Below are positions 20,290-30,113 of a stretch of 64,000 bases of DNA, one piece after another. A model generated the notes under the pieces. It had not been told where the DNA came from and did not search any database. It worked only from the letters and a program-made list of their open reading frames with translations. The stretch is from Cinnamomum chago (lineage: Eukaryota; Streptophyta; Magnoliopsida; Laurales; Lauraceae), in assembly GCA_038049695.1 (NCBI GenBank), contig CP142458.1:41137501-41201500 (forward strand), read 5' to 3'. Position numbers and translations under genes: made by a program. Numbering within the stretch: the first letter of the stretch is position 1; each line of letters opens with the position of its first letter.

Positions 20290-22440
20290 TACCCCTAGAC
20301 CAACCTTTTCTTTTTAGTTATATCTATTTGTTGGTCATAGTACATTTGCATTTTGTTTCTTTATAGTCATCTTTTAAAATGCAATGTTTCTTTGTGATCA
20401 TTTGATTTTGCCTTCATGAACTTTTAAAGTTATATCTCATGGTTTTCAAAATCCTTTGATTGCAATACTTTCATGATGGATTTGCATTTTGATCATATAG
20501 TTATATCTCTTGTTGTGCATATCTAGTCATGATCAATTGATTGTGATTACAAATGCTTTCATAGCTAGTTTTTCATGATCAATTGATGTTGGAAAATCAT
20601 TTGATGATTGTCATAGTTATATCCTTTTTGCATATCAAATGATTTGAAGCTATTTAAGTTTTCCATTGATTTTTCAAAGTTATATCTCTTGGTATGGAAA
20701 CTTTGTGAGTGTCTATTGTTTTACAATTTGAAAATTTACAATAGTACACTTCGTGTTTTTCAAATTCACTTGCTCTTATTTCTAAATGATTCTTTATTGG
20801 AATTTCATATATTGAAGTGATTTGAGAAACTTTGGAAAATGTTCTATGCTTTATTAGTTATATTTCTAGAAGCATTTTCCTTGAATTTATTTCCTTGTGC
20901 CTAATTATGATTATATCATTTGGAAGGAAATAATTTTTACAAACAATTTGCATCTTTGCTCATTGAGTTACATTCTTTATGCAAATTGATTTTGTTGTCT
21001 TACATTGCATGGTTGGATATGATTTCATTGATTTGCATGTTTGTGCCTAACTTGGTATATTCTCATTAATGCATTTTGATGATTGTTTATGTGCTTTATA
21101 GTAAAATCTTGTATTTGAGCTTTTTAAGTACATATGTGATTTTATGTGCTAAGTTCATTTGGTTTAAACCTCATATCCTTTTCCATTGCATTGTAAGCAT
21201 TAGTACATTTGCTAAGAGTGGAGATGTTACATGATAGATTGATTCCTTTAACTTCATACCTTCTTGTGCTTAAATAGTTATATTCCTTTTTGGATGATTG
21301 GTATGAGTTAGATCTTGAATGTTGATTAATCCTCTCTATGCAAATGTCATATGGTTCTTTGTATGGTTGTGGTATTTATTATATTTGTAGAAACCATACT
21401 AGAACCCAAATCCATCCTCTATGCCTTTCTAGTCATATCTTTTTGGATGGTTATGATGTTGATTCATGTGTATTTTCTAAGTGATTTCATTCTTATACAT
21501 GTTTCAACTTCATAGTAGTGTTCTTAATCATATGAAACTCTTTGAAACCCATTTCTCATATTTCTATATGTTTGATGGATATCTTAGATGTTGAACTCAT
21601 ATGATTTTGACACTTTGTAAATTGCATGCATTACATAGTAATATCCTTTTGCATTGCAATTTACCTTGTTCATCACTATGCTCAATAGTTATATCCTTAA
21701 AAGTGATGAATATGCATTTATGATGCTTGATGGAAGTTTGTCACTTTCTTGCTCTTTATCATGTTATCAAATTCAATTGGATTCAATTGGTATATTGTTT
21801 GATTGATTTGATTTCTTGTGAATGTGATAAACCTTGTGTGCATTGGATTGAACTTGATAAGTAATATGATTGTTCCATGTCACACACCATTAGCATCATA
21901 ATGCTCATGTTGCCACCTCTTTTGCTCATATAGGTATATCTCATGACCACCATGTTTATGTGTTCATAATATTGGTTGGTTATTAGTTGAGGTTGGCTTC
22001 ATGTTTGAATTTCATTTCACTCAATTTGCACTTTAATAAGTCATATTTTTGATTGAATGAAATGATTTTCAAAATCTTACATAGCATATGTTTTTCATAA
22101 GTAATATTGATTGATGCTATGTTTGAGTAAACCCCATATCATGGATAGCTCTAATTTGGATTTCTCATAATAGTTATACTTTTAAATCCATTTTAGAGTG
22201 ATTGATTTATTAAGTAATATCCTAAATCTCAATTGGTATTCTTTGTTTGTCCAATTGATATCCATGATTGCTTTTCTCATTAGACCTAGCTCTCTTTTGG
22301 TAATTTGATCATATTGTGCTTTATAGTTAAATGAATCTAATCTTTTCTTTGAAGTTGACCCTCACTTGGTTAAACCATCTTCTTCTTGTACCTAATAGTT
22401 AAATCTTTGTCAAGAGTTTGACAAAAGAAGAGAATGGATT
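20290..22440 (+). repeat. C1 array of consecutive hairpins with a shared loop motif
   Basis: The region is a chain of imperfect inverted repeats, roughly 20 or more, each 40-80 nt. Examples with perfect stems: 20298-20304/20330-20336 (GACCAAC), 20594-20605/20634-20645 (AAATCATTTGAT), 20887-20896/20924-20933, 20944-20953/20979-20988 (CAATTTGCAT), 21669-21677/21702-21710 (TTCATCACT) and 22079-22087/22114-22122 (ACATAGCAT). The stem 22149-22163/22184-22198 pairs at 13 of 15. Many loops hold AGTTATATC or a close variant. Stems differ in sequence, so this is not a tandem repeat. No open frame is present. Confidence 0.85.
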
Positions 22441-22635
22441 GAGGGGGAGTGTAAACCTTCATAGGAAGTATTAGTTTTGATCAAATTCACCCTTGGATTG
22501 TCTTTGAGCCCTTAGAGACTTCTACCTCACATGATAGCCTGTTATGCATTTCATTTTCGATTTCAATTGTTAACAGGTGCTACTAAAGGTATTTTCTTTG
22601 TTTCATGTGTGTAGGTACCTTTGCAATTTAATGGC

Positions 22636-23009
22636 AAAGGGGGAGAAATTATGCAAGTTCTCAAAAGGGTAAAGAGAATGTCCAAGCTTCCTAAGGGGAG
22701 TGTTGTGTATGATCTTCTACAAGGGGAGAGAATACATACCTTGCCAAAGGGAGAAAGAGGCATGGTCAAAGGGGGAGAGCAAATAGAAGAAAGAAAGCTT
22801 GGAAGCTAAAGAAGATGCTTGGCTAAAGAAAGAAAGATTGAAGAACGATCAAGCTCCAAGCATCAAGAAGAATGAAGAGAAGAAAAGAGCCCAAGCTAAG
22901 AGAAGCATCCAAGAAGATTTCAAGACTTGTCCAGCTGAGGGGGAGCTGAAGACTAAGTGTCTAATCTCTGTGGTGAGTGTGTTTGCCATCAAATTGCAAA
23001 GGGGGAGAT
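22636..23009 (+). other. Multiple polypurine tracts of C1
   Basis: AAAGGGGGAGA occurs exactly at 22636, 22768 and 22998, with shorter versions between. The last abuts the 3' LTR (one T between) and is the functional primer for plus-strand DNA; the others are upstream copies. Multiple tracts are a reported Sirevirus trait. Confidence 0.8.
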
Positions 23010-23041
23010 TGTTAGGAATTTTCTAGATTGCAATTTGATGG
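22986..23041 (+). repeat. Hairpin spanning the C1 polypurine tract/3' LTR junction
   Basis: CCATCAAATTGCAA (22986-22999) and TTGCAATTTGATGG (23028-23041) are a perfect 14-bp inverted repeat. The purine tract and the first bases of the LTR lie in the loop. C2 has a 15-bp version at 50873-50927. Confidence 0.9.
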
Positions 23042-25227
23042 ATGCATTTCATTCTAGCATCATTTGATTTACACACTTGCATTGGTTTTAAATAAACTTG
23101 AAATCTTGTTTTATTCATGCATTGCTTTTAAGATTTGTAAAAGTATTGATGTATGCATGATTTGTATTTTCATCTTGGATGCATTTGTTTTAGAAAAGAG
23201 TTTTCAAGAAATCAAGCAAGCCTTTGTTTTAAAAGTTTTGAATCTTTTTAGGCTTTTTATGTCATGTTTTAAAAACCATTAGAATCTTTAAAACATGTTT
23301 TCCAAGCTTGATTTAGTAGGCAAAAAGGTCCCCCAAGCAAAACCTTCATATATGCAAAAGTTGCATTTTTTGCAAAAAGGGGGGGAGTCCCGGCAGTGTC
23401 GCCGGTCGACCGAGACACAGGTCTCGGTCGACCGAGACAACTGGAGGTAAAATTTACAGTTTCTGAACTGAAACCTCCAACGGTCAGAAATCTGACCGTT
23501 GTGCCTTCCCGGTCGACCGAGACCTCTTTGCCGGTCGACCGAGAACTAGCCGTTGGGCACTTTTTGCTATAAATATGAGTTCTTTCCCTTGCCAAAAGTT
23601 GGGAATTTTTAACCCCTCCTTGAGAGGATTTGAGGCATATCAAAAGGGAAAAGAACCAAGGGATGAAGGGGAAGATTAGGAAAGCTAAAGCTTGGATTAA
23701 TGAAGTTAAACCACCAAGTAGGCTCTTCCTTTCTTAATCATATGTTTTCATGCTTTGTTTTATTTTTGGTAAATCATTTCTAGCATGATAAACTATGTTT
23801 GTGTTGTGTCCTTAACATGTGTTATGTTTTGAGTTGATTTATTGTTTTGGATACAACACCATATGATTCAATTCAAGTAGTACTTAACTTTGGTAAATCT
23901 AAGTAGATCATGTTAATGTAAAAACCTTTGAAATCATATGTAACATGATCCATATACTTGGTTGAATCTTTGGTTGTTGTTTTCCATCATAAGAAAATCA
24001 CTTTCAAAACTATCTTATGTTTTGGACTCAACCTCTTTACAAATCATATGTTTTCATGTTTTGTTTTATCATTGGTAAATCTTTGTAACATGTTAATATA
24101 TGATATGTTGTATCCTTAGCATATTCTATATTTTGAATAGATCTATTGTTTTGGATACATCACCATTGATTCATCAAAGTAGTACTTTATTGGTAAATCT
24201 AAGTAGATCATGTTAATGAAAGATGTAACATGATTCATATACTTTGTTGAATCTTTGGGTGTTGTTTTTCCATCATAAGAAAATCTCCTTCAAATGTATC
24301 TTATGTTTTGGATTCAACATCATTACAAATCATATGTGTATTATTGTTTTAATGCTTCACAACTTGCCTTACTTTGATTGGTAAATCATTTTCAAGTTGT
24401 CCTTATAATTACATATGATTTGTCCCCTCTTTTCAATCAAATCTATTTTTATGTTTTGAGCTTCATTGATGATTTGATTGACATCCCTATGCATCACATG
24501 TTTAGAGCTAATCCATTTCATACAACTTGTGTAACTTTGATATCATTAACAAGTTGTTACTTTTAACATGTGATTGCATTACATCCTCAATCATAAATGT
24601 TTTTGAGCTAAAACTTTCAAAAGCCTTAGGCTTACATTTATGAGCTTTCATTTTCTAAATGATTGAGGACCACACACACACACTTCATTTGTTTTCATCT
24701 TTGCATTCATAGTGTGAGTGTGTATTAGAATTTCACTTCCATATCCGCCTATTTAAGAGGCAATGTAATGAGCTTAATAGAATCTCCATCAAGTGTATTA
24801 AAGACACTAAATTAGAGAGATAACCAACCTTATGGTTGAAGAGGTTATTGCTTAGCCTATAAAAGCATATTGTATAGGTTGATGTTAAGCCTTGAAAAAC
24901 ATCAATGTAAAGGTTATTGCTTAGCCTTGGAAAGCATATTGTAAAGGTTATTGCTTAGCCTATTGAAAAGCATAAATAGTGGAAATCCGGTGGGGTGTTG
25001 GATCACAAGCCGGTAGTGGATGTAGGCATTGAGGCCGAACCACTATAAATACTTGTGTGATGGTGCTTGCTTTGTGGTGATTGCTTATATTAGCTTCCGC
25101 ATATTGTTTGATAATCATCACTTGTGACTAGTTTGTTTTAAAGAAGTTAAAATTGTTAAAATTGGTCATAAAAGAAGCTCACCCTATTCACCCCCCCCTC
25201 TAGGGTTCGGATCCCCATGGACTTTCA
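23010..25227 (+). repeat. 3' LTR of C1
   Basis: Nearly identical to 17793-20009, offset by 5217 bp. Promoter motifs recur at 23476 (MSA-like) and 23568 (TATA). It is followed by the ACAAC target copy. Confidence 0.92.
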
Positions 25228-25232
25228 ACAAC

Positions 25233-27455
25233 ATCAAACAAGACCCTGAGTTGAAAAATGTGATGACTAGTTTAGTTCAGGGAGTGGAAAATTTGAGCAA
25301 AAAGATAGGATCTATGTCTGTAATGTCATGCCAACCCACCCCTCAGCAACATGAGCCCACCTTGAGAAGTATGGGCGAACCGCATCATGTTTGTGTGTTA
25401 TGTGATAGTTGTGAGCACATGGTTGAGAGTTGCCCTAGTTTACCATTTGTCAAGGCCGAGCAAGCCAATGCGCTGAATTCCTACGGAAACTTTCGGAAAC
25501 CAACTGTTAACACTTTCAGTCAGACCTACCACCCAGACAATAGGTTTCACCCCAATTTCTCGTTCCGTCAAGCCGAGCCTATTCAGTCCCAAGGAGGTCA
25601 GCCCGGATTCCAACCGCAGTATCCTAGGCAGCAATACCAGCAACCTGCTCAAACTAATCATCCCATAGTTCCTCATCCTCAGCAACCCATACAGCAGAAT
25701 CAGTTCCAACCACAGAACCAGTGTAGGGCACTAGTCCCAGATCAGATGCCTAACTACTCTACACCAGCACAAGCCCCTCAGCAATCCTCTCATCTGGAGA
25801 ACCTGTTGACCAAATTCATTCAAATCCAAGAGCAGACTAACCAGGCCCAGAACCAGTCCATTGCAAAACTAGAGGCCCAATTAGGTCAGCTCACCTTACA
25901 GTTGTCTGAGAGAGAAAAGGGCCAATTCCCGAGCCAAACCATTCCTAATCCAAAAGGACAACCCAATCAGCCTAGAGGCCAGTGTTCGGTAGAGAGTAAT
26001 GAGCATGTGCAGGCGATCCATACACTGAGATCAGGAAAGACTGTTGACAATAGAGTTGAGATGCCTGAAGAGGATCAAAGAGAGAAGATTTTTTTAGGAA
26101 AACCAGAGAGTTCGAAGAAAGTTGTCCAACCCGAGAGAGAGAATGTGAAGAAAGATTTGAAAGAGAATGCAGAAAGAGAAAAAGTGAAAGAGAGAGGAGA
26201 ATCCATACCAAGAGGAGACCCACAGAGAGAGCAGATTCAGAAGCCCATTGTAGCTGACCCATCATCCTCAGAAGGGGTACCTAGAGCACCATTCCCACAC
26301 CGATTAAAAGAGACTAGGAAGAAGGATCACTTTGAGGGAATCTTAGAAGTTTTCAAAAATGTCCAAATAAACATACCCCTCCTTGATGCCATAAAGCAAA
26401 TTCCTTCCTACTCCAAGTTTTTGAAAGACCTGACCACTGTCAAGCGGAAAACATCAGTACCCAGAACCGCTGTGATGGCAGCCCAAGCATCAGGGTTGAT
26501 CCAGCAGACCATTGCACCCAAATACAAAGACCCTGGCTGCCCTACCATTACCATTCAGATAGGAGACTCCGTCATGGAGAGGTGTCTCCTTGATCTTGGG
26601 GCAAGCGTGAATTTACTGCCGTACTCTGTGTACACGCAGTTAGGCTTGGGAGAGCTGAAGAAGACTGATATTACCCTTTGTCTTGCTGATAGGTCAGTCA
26701 AGTATCCAAAAGGTGTGGTTGAAGATGTGATCGTAAAAGTTAAGGATTTTTATTTTCCAGTTGATTTTGTGGTTCTAGATACCGAACCAGTGGCAGCCCC
26801 CGACCGACATATTCCTGTCATTCTTGGTCGACCGTTCCTTGCAACATCAGATGCAGTGATTAGATGCAGGAATGGGGTTGTGACACTTAGTTTCGGGAAC
26901 ATGAAGTTGGAGTTGAATGTTTTTCGTAACGGGCTCCAAACATCAGACCTAGATGATGATGAGGAAGTAAACATGATTGACACATTAGTTGATCAAATAG
27001 TTCAATCATCATGTTACACAGATCCGCTGGAGGAATGTCTGGCCCACTTCAATGCCAACGTAGACATCGACGGGTCCATATGCGAAGTTAATGCATTATT
27101 GGATTCGGCCCAGCCAATGGATGTTAGCCAATGGAAGCAGAAAATTAAGCCTATCTTTACATCCACCTCTGAATCTAAGGTCGAAAAACAATCAGTTATT
27201 GTTGAGCCACCCAAGTCAGAATTGAAACCATTACCCGAGAATTTAAAGTATGCCTACTTGGGGCCCTCTGCTAGCAACCCAATAATTATCGCCTCAGACC
27301 TTGAGGAAGAGCAGGAAAAGAAATTACTGGATGTGCTGAAAGACCATCAGAGTGCCCTAGGTTGGACCATCTCAGACATTAAAGGAATCAGTCCCTCTAT
27401 AGTTATGCACCAGATTCATCTGGAAGAAGGTGGCAAACCATCTCGTGAACCATAG
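25233..27455 (+). CDS. gag-pro: Athila gag C-terminal part and protease
   Basis: This continues the gag frame after C1. It carries a CX2CX4HX4C zinc knuckle (25392-25433) for RNA binding, a long Gln/Pro-rich linker (about 25550-25980), a charged Lys/Glu-rich segment, and an aspartic protease with LLDLGASVNLLP (catalytic Asp codon at 26592) and a downstream ILGRPFLAT flap-side motif. It ends at TAG (27453-27455) just as the conserved KPSREP text leads into reverse transcriptase. The next codons remain in frame, so this is one nonsense change in a gag-pol frame, not a natural gene end. No ATG is expected at 25233 because it is an internal piece. Confidence 0.9.
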   Translation: MKQDPELKNVMTSLVQGVENLSKKIGSMSVMSCQPTPQQHEPTLRSMGEPHHVCVLCDSCEHMVESCPSLPFVKAEQANALNSYGNFRKPTVNTFSQTYHPDNRFHPNFSFRQAEPIQSQGGQPGFQPQYPRQQYQQPAQTNHPIVPHPQQPIQQNQFQPQNQCRALVPDQMPNYSTPAQAPQQSSHLENLLTKFIQIQEQTNQAQNQSIAKLEAQLGQLTLQLSEREKGQFPSQTIPNPKGQPNQPRGQCSVESNEHVQAIHTLRSGKTVDNRVEMPEEDQREKIFLGKPESSKKVVQPERENVKKDLKENAEREKVKERGESIPRGDPQREQIQKPIVADPSSSEGVPRAPFPHRLKETRKKDHFEGILEVFKNVQINIPLLDAIKQIPSYSKFLKDLTTVKRKTSVPRTAVMAAQASGLIQQTIAPKYKDPGCPTITIQIGDSVMERCLLDLGASVNLLPYSVYTQLGLGELKKTDITLCLADRSVKYPKGVVEDVIVKVKDFYFPVDFVVLDTEPVAAPDRHIPVILGRPFLATSDAVIRCRNGVVTLSFGNMKLELNVFRNGLQTSDLDDDEEVNMIDTLVDQIVQSSCYTDPLEECLAHFNANVDIDGSICEVNALLDSAQPMDVSQWKQKIKPIFTSTSESKVEKQSVIVEPPKSELKPLPENLKYAYLGPSASNPIIIASDLEEEQEKKLLDVLKDHQSALGWTISDIKGISPSIVMHQIHLEEGGKPSREP

Positions 27456-30113
27456 AGGCGACTGAATCCGGTCCTAAAGGAAGTAGTGAGGGGAGAAGTA
27501 ATCAAGCTTTTAGACGCTGGCATTATCTACCCGATTTCTGACAGTCAATGGGTGAGTCCTGTCCAAGTAGTACCTAAGAAATCTGGAGTAGCCGTTGTCG
27601 CCAACAAGGACAATGAACTGGTCCCAACCCGTGTTCAAACAGGTTGGAGAGTCTGTATTGATTACAGAAAATTGAATTCAATGACCAGGAAGGACCACTT
27701 TCCATTACCCTTCATTGATCAGATGTTGGAAAGATTAGCCGGCCATGCTTTCTATTGCTTCTTGGATGGTTATTCAGGATATAACCAGATCCATATCTCC
27801 CCCGAGGACCAAGAGAAGACAACCTTCACCTGTCCTTTTGGCACATTTGCCTACAGGCGTATGCCGTTTGGCCTGTGCAACGCACCTGCGACTTTTCAAA
27901 GGTGTATGTTGAGCATTTTCTCAGACATGGTGGAGAGATTTTTGGAAGTCTTCATGGATGACTTCTCTGTTTTTGGCTCGAGTTTTGATAGTTGTCTACA
28001 CCATTTGACCCTGGTATTACAAAGATGTAAGGAAAAGAACCTGGTCTTGAATTGGGAGAAGTGTCATTTTATGGTCAAATCGGGCATTGTTTTGGGTCAT
28101 ATTGTGTCGAGTAAGGGCATTGAAGTAGATAAAGCCAAGGTCGACTTGATTGTGAACCTGCCCCCTCCTAAAACTGTGCGAGAGGTGAGAGCCTTTTTGG
28201 GCCATGCAGGCTTCTATCGGCGCTTTATCAAGGACTTCAGCAAAATTGTTCGCCCTCTCTATGATCTCTTGGCAAAGAATGCTAATTTTGATTTTTCTGC
28301 TACATGTTTAGAATCATTTGATCGTTTGAAACGAGAGTTGACATCTGCACCCATTATCCGTCCTCCTGATTGGACGAAACCTTTTGAATTGATGTGCGAT
28401 GCCTCTAATTATGCTCTTGGAGCTGTACTGGGACAGAGGATAGACAAATTGCCTCACGTCATCTACTATGCTAGTAGGACCCTTAACGACGCACAACTTA
28501 ACTATACCACCACTGAGAAGGAATTACTGGCTGTCGTCTTTGCGTTGGATAAGTTCAGATCCTATCTCATAGGGTCAAAAGTCATTGTCTTCACTGATCA
28601 TGCCGCATTGAAATATTTGTTGAGCAAGAAAGATGCCAAAGCTCTGCTGATCAGGTGGATACTGCTTTTGCAAGAATTTGATCTTGAGATACGGGATAAA
28701 AAAGGGTCTGAAAACGTGGTAGCTGACCATGTTTCGCGTTTGATTGTAAATTCCTCTGGTGACTATCCGATTTTAGAAACCTTCCCAGATGAGCAATTGT
28801 TGTTGATTGATATTAAAACCCCTTGGTATGCAGATATAGTTAACTATCTGGTGACCGGGAAAACACCAAGCAATTGGTCAAAAAATGACCAATTCCGCTT
28901 ATTGTCTAGGGCTAAATACTATTTTTGGGATGATCCCTATTTATTTAAACAATGCCCTGACCAAATCATTAGGAGGTGTGTACCCGAGATGGACCAGAAG
29001 AGCATACTTGAATTCTGTCATAACCATGCTTGCGGGGGACATTTTTCTGGTAAAAAGACAGCAGCAAAGGTGCTGCAATCTGGATTTATTTGGCCTACCC
29101 TTTTCAAGGATGCACATGAGCACTGTAAGAATTGTGACCGGTGTCAACGATTGGGGAGGATCTCTAAGAGGAATGAAATGCCCCAACAACCTATCTTGAT
29201 CGTTGACTTGTTTGACGTTTGGGGTATAGACTTCATGGGACCATTTCCTGTTTCTTTTGGTTATCAGTATATTCTTGTTGCGGTTGATTATGTGTCTAAG
29301 TGGATAGAGGCCATTCCTTGCAAGACCAATGACCACAAGGTTGTGGTTGAATTTTTGAAAAACCAAGTTTTCGCTCGCTTTGGTATACCCCGCGCAATCA
29401 TCAGCGACGGTGGTAAGCACTTTTGCAACCGAGTATTTCAAGCTTTAATGGGAAAGTACCACATCACACACAAAGTTGCCACACCATACCATCCCCAGAC
29501 TAGCGGGCAAGTAGAAATTTCCAATCGTGAGATCAAGAACATCTTGGAAAAGACAGTCAATCCAAATCGGAAAGACTGGTCTCTGCATTTACACGATGCA
29601 CTGTGGGCATATCGGACAGCCTTTAAGACACCTATCGGAATGTCTCCGTACAGGTTGGTCTTCGGCAAGGCATGCCACTTGCCGGTTGAGCTAGAACATC
29701 GAGCATATTGGGCGATCAAGCGTCTAAACTTTGACTTAGAAAAGGCTGGGGTCCAACGGAAACTTCAACTTGCTGAATTGGAGGAAATGAGGAATGAATC
29801 ATATGAATCTGTGAGGAGTTATAAGGCCAGGACCAAAATGTTTCATGATAAGAGAATTCTAACAAAAGAGTTCCATTCTGGCCAGAAAGTTTTGCTATAT
29901 AATTTCAGATTACACTTATTCCCAGGCAAGCTAAAGTCTCGATGGTCAGGACCCTATGTCGTTCAGATAGTCCATTCCCACGGTGCAGTTGAACTTTTGA
30001 ATCCCAGAGATGGTAGCACCTTCCAAGTAAATGGGCAGAGATTGAAAGAGTACCTTGAGTTCATGGATCACGAGAATGTTGTTGAGGAGGTCCTTCTTGT
30101 GGAACCTGGATAA
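27456..30113 (+). CDS. pol: Athila pol: reverse transcriptase, RNase H, integrase
   Basis: In frame with the preceding protease after the single TAG. Reverse transcriptase shows [23 protein letters not shown] and the catalytic FMDD box (27951-27962). RNase H shows the [12 protein letters not shown] start (Asp at 28398), [20 protein letters not shown] and ADHVSRL, that is D-E-D-D. Integrase shows an HHCC zinc domain (about 29017-29150), DFMGPFP (Asp 29229), ISDGG (Asp 29406) and GQVEISNRE (Glu 29514), so all catalytic residues are present. The order RT-RH-IN is Ty3 type, and text such as [12 protein letters not shown] and [15 protein letters not shown] is typical of Athila/Tat. The product copies the element's RNA and inserts the DNA. 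Translation would need the upstream TAG to be bypassed. Confidence 0.93.
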   Translation, partial: RRLNPVLKEVVRGEVIKLLDAGIIYPISDSQWVSPVQVVPKKSGVAVVANKDNELVPTRVQTGWRVCIDYRKLNSMTRKDHFPLPFIDQMLERLAGHAFYCFLDGYSGYNQIHISPEDQEKTTFTCPFGTFAYRRMPFGLCNAPATFQRCMLSIFSDMVERFLEVFMDDFSVFGSSFDSCLHHLTLVLQRCKEKNLVLNWEKCHFMVKSGIVLGHIVSSKGIEVDKAKVDLIVNLPPPKTVREVRAFLGHAGFYRRFIKDFSKIVRPLYDLLAKNANFDFSATCLESFDRLKRELTSAPIIRPPDWTKPFELMCDASNYALGAVLGQRIDKLPHVIYYASRTLNDAQLNYTTTEKELLAVVFALDKFRSYLIGSKVIVFTDHAALKYLLSKKDAKALLIRWILLLQEFDLEIRDKKGSENVVADHVSRLIVNSSGDYPILETFPDEQLLLIDIKTPWYADIVNYLVTGKTPSNWSKNDQFRLLSRAKYYFWDDPYLFKQCPDQIIRRCVPEMDQKSILEFCHNHACGGHFSGKKTAAKVLQSGFIWPTLFKDAHEHCKNCDRCQRLGRISKRNEMPQQPILIVDLFDVWGIDFMGPFPVSFGYQYILVAVDYVSKWIEAIPCKTNDHKVVVEFLKNQVFARFGIPRAIISDGGKHFCNRVFQALMGKYHITHKVATPYHPQTSGQVEISNREIKNILEKTVNPNRKDWSLHLHDALWAYRTAFKTPIGMSPYRLVFGKACHLPVELEHRAYWAIKRLNFDLEKAGVQRKLQLAELEEMRNESYESVRSYKARTKMFHDKRILTKEFHSGQKVLLYNFRLHLFPGKLKSRWSGPYVVQIVHSHGAVELLNPRDGSTFQVNGQRLKEYLEFMDHENVVEEVLLVEPG

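Larger units (their letters stand above)
17793..25227 (+). mobile_element. C1: non-autonomous Sirevirus-like retrotransposon
   Basis: LTRs of 2217 bp (17793-20009) and 2218 bp (23010-25227) differ by two substitutions and one C in a poly-C run as far as I can see, so this insertion is very recent. Perfect target duplications ACAAC lie at 17788-17792 and 25228-25232. An initiator tRNA-Met primer site follows the 5' LTR and AAAGGGGGAGA tracts precede the 3' LTR. The 3.0-kb interior has no coding domain; most of it is a hairpin array. LTR start TGTTAGG, LTR end GGACTTTCA, multiple polypurine tracts and palindromic LTR motifs suggest Ty1/copia Sirevirus ancestry. Enzymes must come from another element. 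Confidence 0.9.

Noticed and set aside
20290..22440. CRISPR-like or simple tandem repeat interpretation of the AGTTATATC motif
   Set aside because: Spacing is irregular, the motif is only about 9 bp and degenerate, and the intervening DNA forms stems; this is a plant retroelement interior.
26829..26836. GGTCGACC in the Athila protease region
   Set aside because: A single copy encoded within the conserved ILGRPF text; unrelated to the LTR arrays.
28941..29441. Antisense 166-codon frame
   Set aside because: Shadow of the integrase coding region on the opposite strand.
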